Source: a virus
Strand: one strand, 5' to 3'
Virus record (IMG/VR): IMGVR_UViG_3300046000_001197
Span: 1-28,180 of that record
Length of the DNA: 28,180 bases
Each line of letters starts with the position of its first letter. The stretch's first letter is position 1. Shown here piece by piece: positions 24,215 through 28,180 of this stretch. The notes under the pieces are model-generated. The model saw nothing but the letters and a program-made list of their open reading frames with translations. It was not told the DNA's origin and made no database searches. The position numbers and the translations under genes were made by a program.

Positions 24215-25711
24215 GTGAAACTTCCCCGTTTACTTGCAATCTGGTTCCTCACATTAGGAACTTCTTTTTTCTTTACACCATTAGCACAAGCAGAGCAGAC
24301 AGGTCCAGCAACAATTACCTGTGGTAAAGATGATGGAACTCAACGAACAGCAAATGTTGGTTGGGATAATTCAAATATCTTTTTCCAGGGTAAGGGTGAC
24401 ATCGCTCGTTTATATTGCGAAGGTGGATTCTCTGGTGGTTATCCAATCTTTATTTCGACTACTGTTCCCGATGGACCACTTCGTTATTACAATGGAGTAG
24501 CACCAGAACCTACTGTAAGTCCCACTCCAGAGCCTTCTGTGTCACCATCGCCTTCGAGTGAGCCAAGTCCAGAGCCATCTCCAACTCCGACTGCCGAAGC
24601 ATCGCCTTCTCCAGCGCCGAGTGAGCCTGCGCCAACTGAGTCTCCTTCTCCACAACCAAGTCCGAGTGATGGTTCAACTGCAACATCCACTCCCGTACCT
24701 GAGACTCCCACTGCTCCAACCGAGACTTCGACTGTGACAAATAGCGATACTGAGACAGCGACCAGCCCGCAAGAAACAACAACAGCGCCTGTAGAACCTG
24801 TCCCATCGGCTCCTACTCCTTCTCCTGAACCAGTGCCAAGCGTGCCTTCCACGCCGCCTGCGGTAGAGCCTGAACCATCTCCTGCACCTCAGCCTCAACC
24901 TGAACCATCTCCTCAACCAGTGCCAGAACCTCAGCCTCAACCAGTGCAACCCGCACCTGAGCCTGCACCCGTTCCAGTGCCTGAGCCAGTTCCACCTGCG
25001 CCTGAGCCAGTGCCTGTTCCAGTGGAGACTGCTCCTCCTGTAGAAGAACCTGCTCCACCAGTTGAGGAGCCTGCTCCTCCTGTGGAGGAAGCCCCTCCTG
25101 CCGAGGAACCATTACCTGAACCTATCCCAGAGCCAGTACCAGAGGCGGAGGTACCACCCACCGAGCCTGCTCCTGAGCCTGTTGACGAAGCGCCTGCGCC
25201 TCCCCCTGTTGAGCCTGAACCCCCAAAGGAAGTCGCTCCACCAGTTGCTGAACCTATTGATGATGTCGTTGAAGAATCTCATACTCCGATGGTAGCAGAT
25301 GAGAACGCAACCGATGAAGAAAAGGCTGTAGTTGCGGAAGCAATTATTGAAGCAGCACAGGGTGAGCCAGTAACAGCAGCAGCAATCGCAGATGCTGGAC
25401 TTACATACGCAGACCTACCGCCACAAACTCCTGTTGAAGTTCGTCAAGATGAGAACGGTAACGAAGTTGTTATCACGGCAGAGGTAGCAGCAGCCCTCGT
25501 TGTACTTGAGAATCCAGCAGCGTTGGTTGAAGCAATCTTTACTGACCCAGGACAAGCGCTACTTGCGATAGCAAGTATCGGTGCTGATATGTCAGATGAA
25601 GAAAGAGAAGAATCAGAAAAGATTATTGTCGCATCAGTTATTGCTGGGCAGGCTGCAATTAACGCAGCAGGCATGGCAGGAGCAGCAGCAGCCTATAGGA
25701 GAAACCCATGA
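24215..25711 (+). CDS. Secreted proline-rich surface protein, 498 residues
   Basis: GTG 24215 lies behind GAAAGGTACAA. Residues 1-26 are a signal peptide (hydrophobic LLAIWFLTLGTSFFF, cleavage motif AQA before Glu27). Residues 27-92 are a small globular part with two cysteines (Cys36, Cys68) that could form a disulphide. Residues about 93-348 are Pro/Glu/Ser/Thr/Ala/Val repeats (PSPSSEPSPEPSPTP, later PAPPVEEPAPPVEEP) that would make an extended stalk. Residues 349-498 are acidic helices, ending with a weakly hydrophobic segment (IIVASVIAGQAAINAAG) followed by Arg-Arg, possibly a membrane anchor. It looks like a cell-wall-spanning protein made in the host. It is not a typical virion protein and I know no characterised phage homologue. 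The C-terminal anchor is the least certain part. Confidence 0.75.
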   Translation: MKLPRLLAIWFLTLGTSFFFTPLAQAEQTGPATITCGKDDGTQRTANVGWDNSNIFFQGKGDIARLYCEGGFSGGYPIFISTTVPDGPLRYYNGVAPEPTVSPTPEPSVSPSPSSEPSPEPSPTPTAEASPSPAPSEPAPTESPSPQPSPSDGSTATSTPVPETPTAPTETSTVTNSDTETATSPQETTTAPVEPVPSAPTPSPEPVPSVPSTPPAVEPEPSPAPQPQPEPSPQPVPEPQPQPVQPAPEPAPVPVPEPVPPAPEPVPVPVETAPPVEEPAPPVEEPAPPVEEAPPAEEPLPEPIPEPVPEAEVPPTEPAPEPVDEAPAPPPVEPEPPKEVAPPVAEPIDDVVEESHTPMVADENATDEEKAVVAEAIIEAAQGEPVTAAAIADAGLTYADLPPQTPVEVRQDENGNEVVITAEVAAALVVLENPAALVEAIFTDPGQALLAIASIGADMSDEEREESEKIIVASVIAGQAAINAAGMAGAAAAYRRNP

Positions 25712-25881
25712 AGAAGATAATGAAAGACATGGTTGACCAACTGTGGACTCTACTAGGCATGTTCATTGCTTGGGTTGTCCTTGATGGTTCAGCCAAGACA
25801 GTAGTTGGTTATGCCATTGCAGGAACGCTTATCGCATGGGCTATCACATACCCACTACGCAATCCAAAAGATGACAACTAA
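25708..25881 (+). CDS. Two-helix small membrane protein, 57 residues
   Basis: ATG 25708 overlaps the previous stop (ATGA), after TAGGAGAAACCC. The product has a basic start (MKKIMKDMVDQ), a first hydrophobic helix (LWTLLGMFIAWVVLDG, residues 12-27), a short polar turn, a second (TVVGYAIAGTLIAWAITYPL, 31-50), and a charged end (RNPKDDN). Two helices, a small size and a lysis-cassette position fit a class II-type holin or an antiholin. Function inferred from topology and neighbours only. Confidence 0.68.
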   Translation: MKKIMKDMVDQLWTLLGMFIAWVVLDGSAKTVVGYAIAGTLIAWAITYPLRNPKDDN

Positions 25882-25994
25882 TGGATGGCACAGCAAAGTT
25901 AGGTCTTATGACAGCAACAACAATCCTTGGATTGTGGGCGGTGGCATGGGTATTAGCAGAAGTAGTAATTTTCTTTACAAAGGATGATGAATAA
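25881..25994 (+). CDS. Single-helix 37-residue membrane protein
   Basis: TAATG start without a strong ribosome site, so it is probably translated by coupling. The product is a short polar start, one transmembrane helix (LGLWAVAWVLAEVVIFFT, residues 16-33) and an acidic end (KDDE). It is too short for automatic annotation but is preserved between two TAATG junctions in a lysis cassette. It could be an antiholin or holin-associated peptide; no family recognised. Confidence 0.62.
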   Translation: MDGTAKLGLMTATTILGLWAVAWVLAEVVIFFTKDDE

Positions 25995-26236
25995 TGGATA
26001 CATTTAAAAATGTAATGATGAGAATCTTCGCTGTAATTGCAGCAGAATCTCTCGGAGTTATCGGTGCTGGTTCACTGGTAGGTATTGAAGTATGGCAAGC
26101 AGCAACACTTGCTGGCGCACTAGGTGCAGCCCGCGTGCTTGAGGCTTTAGCCCGCTTCTATCTAGCAGACGGAAGCCTGACATCAGAAGAAATCAACGCA
26201 GCCTTTGCTAAGGTTGATAAGAAAGCGAGTGAATAA
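25994..26236 (+). CDS. Holin-like membrane protein, 80 residues
   Basis: TAATG start behind AAAGGATGATGAA. The N-terminal 50 residues are hydrophobic, with FAVIAAESLGVIGAGSLVG and WQAATLAGALGAARVLEALA forming two probable helices, then ARFYLADGSLTSEEINAAFA, a charged amphipathic C terminus. The SLGVIGAGSLVGIEVWQAA...DGSLTSEEIN pattern is one I know from small proteins directly before endolysins in actinobacterial phages, usually called holin. It is the gene immediately before the lysin. Best holin candidate in the window, though not proven. Confidence 0.74.
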   Translation: MDTFKNVMMRIFAVIAAESLGVIGAGSLVGIEVWQAATLAGALGAARVLEALARFYLADGSLTSEEINAAFAKVDKKASE

Positions 26237-26748
26237 TGGGACAAAGAGCAGACTTCATTGCAGTAGCAAAGACTGAACTCGGAGTTATTGAGGGTCCAAA
26301 GGACAACGAAACTAAGTACGGTGCTTTCACTAAGGCAAACTTCTTGCCATGGTGTGGGTCATTTGTTAACTGGTGTGCTAACGAAGTAGGACTCAAGATT
26401 CCTAACTGCGTATCTACAGTTGCAGGTGCTAAGGCATTTGAAAAAAAGGGTCAGTGGGAGTTGGCAAGCGACACCGCTACACCACTACCAGGAGACATCG
26501 TGTTCTTTGACTTCCCTAACGATGGAGTAGACCGCATCTCCCATGTTGGCATTGTTGTTAAAGACAATGGCGATGGCACAGTCACATGTATTGAAGGCAA
26601 CACAGCACCAGATAAGAAGGGTGACCAGCGTAATGGCGGTCAAGTCTGTCTTAAGGTACGAGCCTTCAAGAAGAAGAACGGTTCCAAACTACGCAAGTCA
26701 CAGGCAGTAACAGTGGTTGGCTTCGGCAAGCCAGTGTTCAAGTCATAA
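26236..26748 (+). CDS. Endolysin with CHAP-type peptidase domain, 170 residues
   Basis: Peptidoglycan hydrolase that breaks the host wall at the end of infection. TAATG start with holin-like gene. The CHAP fold signature is visible: Cys40 in PWCGSFVNWC, His103 in ISHVGIVV, and a third polar residue at Glu120/Asn122 (CIEGNT). The LGVIEGPKDNETKYGAF start and the PLPGDIVFFD motif also match CHAP amidase/endopeptidases. The domain fills most of the protein; about 30 basic C-terminal residues (KKKNGSKLRKSQ) could contact the wall. No separate wall-binding repeat or signal peptide is seen, so it would need a holin to reach the wall. Confidence 0.92.
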   Translation: MGQRADFIAVAKTELGVIEGPKDNETKYGAFTKANFLPWCGSFVNWCANEVGLKIPNCVSTVAGAKAFEKKGQWELASDTATPLPGDIVFFDFPNDGVDRISHVGIVVKDNGDGTVTCIEGNTAPDKKGDQRNGGQVCLKVRAFKKKNGSKLRKSQAVTVVGFGKPVFKS

Positions 26749-26757
26749 GGAGAAACA

Positions 26758-26946
26758 ATGGACATCAATACCCTTAAGCAAGTCGCTCTCACCTATGCTC
26801 GCGCAGCAGGTGCAGCAGTAGTAGCGTTGTACATGGCAGGAGAGCATGACCCAAAGGTGTTGGCTTATGCCTTCATCGCTGGATTCGTAGGACCTGCTGC
26901 TAAGTATCTTGACAAGTCAGCGAAAGAGTTTGGCTTAAAGAAGTAA
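26758..26946 (+). CDS. Small two-helix membrane protein after the lysin, 62 residues
   Basis: ATG 26758 with TAAGGAGAAACA, a strong site. Two hydrophobic segments (ARAAGAAVVALYMAG, about 14-28, and VLAYAFIAGFVGPAAKY, about 34-50) are separated by EHDPK, and the C terminus is basic (DKSAKEFGLKK). Topology is holin-like. It is the last gene of the late block and is followed 16 bases later by a strong terminator. Could be the second holin or a lysis regulator. Confidence 0.7.
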   Translation: MDINTLKQVALTYARAAGAAVVALYMAGEHDPKVLAYAFIAGFVGPAAKYLDKSAKEFGLKK

Positions 26947-26962
26947 GTCTTAAGACACAAAG

Positions 26963-27009
26963 AAAAGACCCGCCCTGGATTTTATTCCGAGGCGGGTCTT
27001 TTTTGTTTT
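26963..27009. terminator. Bidirectional intrinsic terminator
   Basis: AAAAGACCCGCC (26963-26974) pairs with GGCGGGTCTTTT (26991-27002), 12 base pairs, loop of 16. On the plus strand the stem runs into TTTTTT-G-TTTT; on the minus strand the A-rich left flank gives a T-rich tail too. It lies where the plus-strand late block meets the minus-strand zinc-ribbon genes, so it can stop both. Confidence 0.93.
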
Positions 27010-27049
27010 GTATCCCGAAGCAACCTTCCCCTAATTGCAACGGAATTCT

Positions 27050-27226
27050 TTATCCCCCAGTTTTATAGAACCCTGAACCCTTAAAAGAAATTGCTGGCGG
27101 TGTATAGACCCGTCTCATCTGTTCCCCACACAATGTACACGGTGGAATCGTATCAGTCTCTGTAAAGGCGAGCAATAATTCCTGCACAATTCCACAGGTG
27201 TTGCACTGAAAATCATACTTCGGCAT
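27050..27226 (-). CDS. FmdB-like zinc-ribbon protein, 58 residues
   Basis: Start at ATG 27226, since MPKYDF is the usual family beginning and GAGGG lies four bases before it; an in-frame ATG nine bases upstream (27235) has no ribosome site. Cys8-x2-Cys11 and Cys30-x2-Cys33 form one zinc ribbon of the FmdB type (MPKYDFQCNTCG ... PPCTLCGEQMRR), with the typical C-terminal IS-F-KGSGFYKT segment. FmdB-like proteins are small and poorly understood; a regulatory role was proposed in methylotrophs. Here it overlaps its upstream partner by 14 bases and is probably cotranscribed. No DNA-binding evidence in phages is known to me. Confidence 0.87.
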   Translation of the reverse strand: MPKYDFQCNTCGIVQELLLAFTETDTIPPCTLCGEQMRRVYTPPAISFKGSGFYKTGG

Positions 27227-27452
27227 AGCCCTCATCCACTGGTGTAGGCACTGTAACTAACGCCCCACATAGGGCGCACTGTGCATCTGTAAACCAAAGC
27301 GAGATGTCGTTATCCTCAAACATACACTTAACCGAGAACAACAAACTCCCGCAAAGACACGCATGTGTAGGTGTACCACGCAGGTCTAACGACCTGCTAG
27401 GCTGCTTCTTAATACGCTTACGCTTTAGGTAGAGTATTATCTTGTTCTGCAC
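27213..27452 (-). CDS. Second zinc-ribbon protein, 79 residues
   Basis: The minus-strand frame starts at GTG 27452 without a clear ribosome site and ends within the FmdB-like gene. Residues 1-24 are basic (NKIILYLKRKRIKKQPSR). The core has Cys32-x-Cys34, Cys43, Cys59-x2-Cys62 (HACLCGSLLFSVKCMFED ... DAQCALCG), followed by TVPTPVDEG. The CxCGS...FED...WFTD..C..CG...P pattern is one I know from small proteins of actinobacterial phages. Zinc binding is probable; nucleic-acid binding through the basic start is a guess. The start codon is uncertain. Confidence 0.72.
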   Translation of the reverse strand: MQNKIILYLKRKRIKKQPSRSLDLRGTPTHACLCGSLLFSVKCMFEDNDISLWFTDAQCALCGALVTVPTPVDEGYAEV

Positions 27453-27559
27453 GAACAGAGTGTACCCAGAATTATTGTTAAAATTCTTTAGACACGCCGT
27501 GTTTTATATCCTGCATAGAGGAGACTTTGCGAGTACACTCCTCTATTGAAAGGAAGTAT
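27453..27559. promoter_or_regulatory. Divergent control region with palindrome and leader hairpin
   Basis: The 107-base gap lies between a minus-strand gene and a plus-strand gene. ACACGCCGTGT (27492-27502) is a perfect inverted repeat with a one-base centre, a typical operator size. A weak promoter pair, TTCTTT (27484-27489) and TATCCT (27507-27512) spaced by 17, straddles it. Further on, TAGAGGAG (27516-27523) pairs with CTCCTCTA (27538-27545), eight perfect pairs, before GAAAGGAAG and ATG 27560. Promoter assignment is weak; the repeats are plain. Confidence 0.5.
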
Positions 27560-28180
27560 ATGACTACATTAGAAAATCTAACTGGCAGAAACTATGTTTC
27601 CCACAGCGCCATGACAACATGGCTCAACTGTGGTTGGAACTTTTATCTAAGCCGTGTACAAGGCGTGAAAGAGAATCCATCCTACTGGCTAGTAGGTGGC
27701 AAGGCTCTCCATGTTGGCACAGAAGTCTATGACCTAGCATCTCCTGAGGCACAGGCATCTTTTGATTCTACTTTAGTATTTAATACAGAGTGGAAGAAAG
27801 AGTTTGACCTTGCCCTTGAGGGTGGTAAAGAGTTCCGTGCAGGTGGTCGTGCTACTAAGGCATATCCAAACAAGGAAGATGCTCGATGGTGGCTGGATAA
27901 CGGACCAAAGATGCTTGACTTCTGGGTACAATTCCGTCAGGACAGTGGATTCCAACTGTACCTATTACCAGATGGCAAGCCAGCAGTTGAAACAGAACTG
28001 CTACAAACAGTCAATGGCGTGAACATGCGTGGGTTCTTAGACCGACTCATGGTTACACCTGACGGTGAACTTGCTGTCGTTGACATCAAGACAAGCGCTA
28101 AGGAACCAGCATCGCATACGCAGTTGGGTACTTACGCAACGCTAGTAGAGAAAACATTTGGTATTCGCCCAAGCAAGGGT
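27560..28180 (+). CDS. Cas4/RecB-like PD-(D/E)XK nuclease (3' end outside window)
   Basis: Probable single-strand exonuclease used in phage recombination or replication. ATG 27560 follows GAAAGGAAGT. 207 codons are present and the frame is open at the window end. The fold's motifs are visible: SHSAMTTWLNCGWNFYLSRV near the start, His51 in GKALHVGTE, Glu144, Asp161 in RGFLDRL, Asp175-Ile-Lys177 in VVDIKTS, and Gln188 in HTQLGTYA. This is the order of the Cas4/RecB family (PDDEXK_1). Cys24 is where Cas4-type proteins carry the first of four cluster cysteines; the other three would lie beyond the window. The fold is clear; the exact enzyme type is not. Confidence 0.87.
   Translation, partial: MTTLENLTGRNYVSHSAMTTWLNCGWNFYLSRVQGVKENPSYWLVGGKALHVGTEVYDLASPEAQASFDSTLVFNTEWKKEFDLALEGGKEFRAGGRATKAYPNKEDARWWLDNGPKMLDFWVQFRQDSGFQLYLLPDGKPAVETELLQTVNGVNMRGFLDRLMVTPDGELAVVDIKTSAKEPASHTQLGTYATLVEKTFGIRPSKG

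Noticed and set aside
24487-25161. Several long minus-strand frames opposite the proline-rich gene
   Set aside because: They mirror a repetitive Pro/Glu codon run, give low-complexity Gly/Ser/Val, Gln/Leu or Arg/Trp products, overlap one another and have no ribosome sites.
26208-26396. Minus-strand frame across the holin/lysin junction
   Set aside because: It lies opposite two convincing genes, has no ribosome site and an unstructured product.

Overview
The window looks like the structural and lysis arm of a double-stranded DNA tailed phage. The order runs terminase, portal, internal or ejection-type proteins, scaffold, major capsid, adaptor, tail fibres, nozzle-like tail protein and lysis cassette. 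No tape-measure, tail-tube or tail-terminator gene is visible, and the adaptor/fibre/nozzle set points to a short-tailed (podovirus-type) virion. Several small gene families (the ACRTGCPTQ protein, the RxCPCG-like zinc ribbon, the portal type, the 'AYKLRFPGM' internal protein) are ones I associate with actinobacterial phages, while others (MADPRLKRAG, KKAFWDKKNP, KTSYNTHGG families) I associate with aquatic phages. The base composition is clearly more AT-rich than that of phages of soil actinomycetes. My inference is a phage of a lower-GC, probably aquatic, actinobacterium. Only the gene content and composition are seen directly; the host is inferred. No integrase, repressor, tRNA or CRISPR array is seen.

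Layout. 1-3.6 kb: terminase large subunit (5' end outside the window), portal, a small basic protein. 3.6-13.1 kb: a promoter/hairpin-like gap, then five genes including one of 1892 codons that encode alpha-helical virion proteins, probably internal or ejected with the DNA. 13.1-14.95 kb: a 120-nt structured leader, scaffold, major capsid protein with an inserted beta domain, then a strong UUCG hairpin. 14.97-16.6 kb: seven small genes, three of them very Lys-rich and one strongly acidic at its end. 16.6-24.0 kb: adaptor, Ala-rich tail fibre, MTD-like tail protein, Gly-rich adhesin, two small proteins, a 29-residue Cys-rich peptide and a 656-residue nozzle-like protein. 24.0-26.95 kb: lysis region with one CHAP endolysin, five short membrane proteins and a secreted proline-rich protein. 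26.96-27.01 kb: a bidirectional terminator. 27.05-27.45 kb: two overlapping minus-strand zinc-ribbon genes. 27.45-27.56 kb: a divergent control region. 27.56 kb to the end: the 5' part of a Cas4/RecB-like PD-(D/E)XK nuclease, probably the start of the replication arm.

The plus-strand late genes are tightly packed. Thirteen junctions use the same one-base TAATG overlap, so translation is probably coupled over long stretches. The least explained parts are the ADP-ribosyltransferase-like segment in the giant virion protein, the signal-peptide/proline-stalk protein beside the lysin, the structured leader before the scaffold, and the cluster of tiny charged proteins after the capsid gene.
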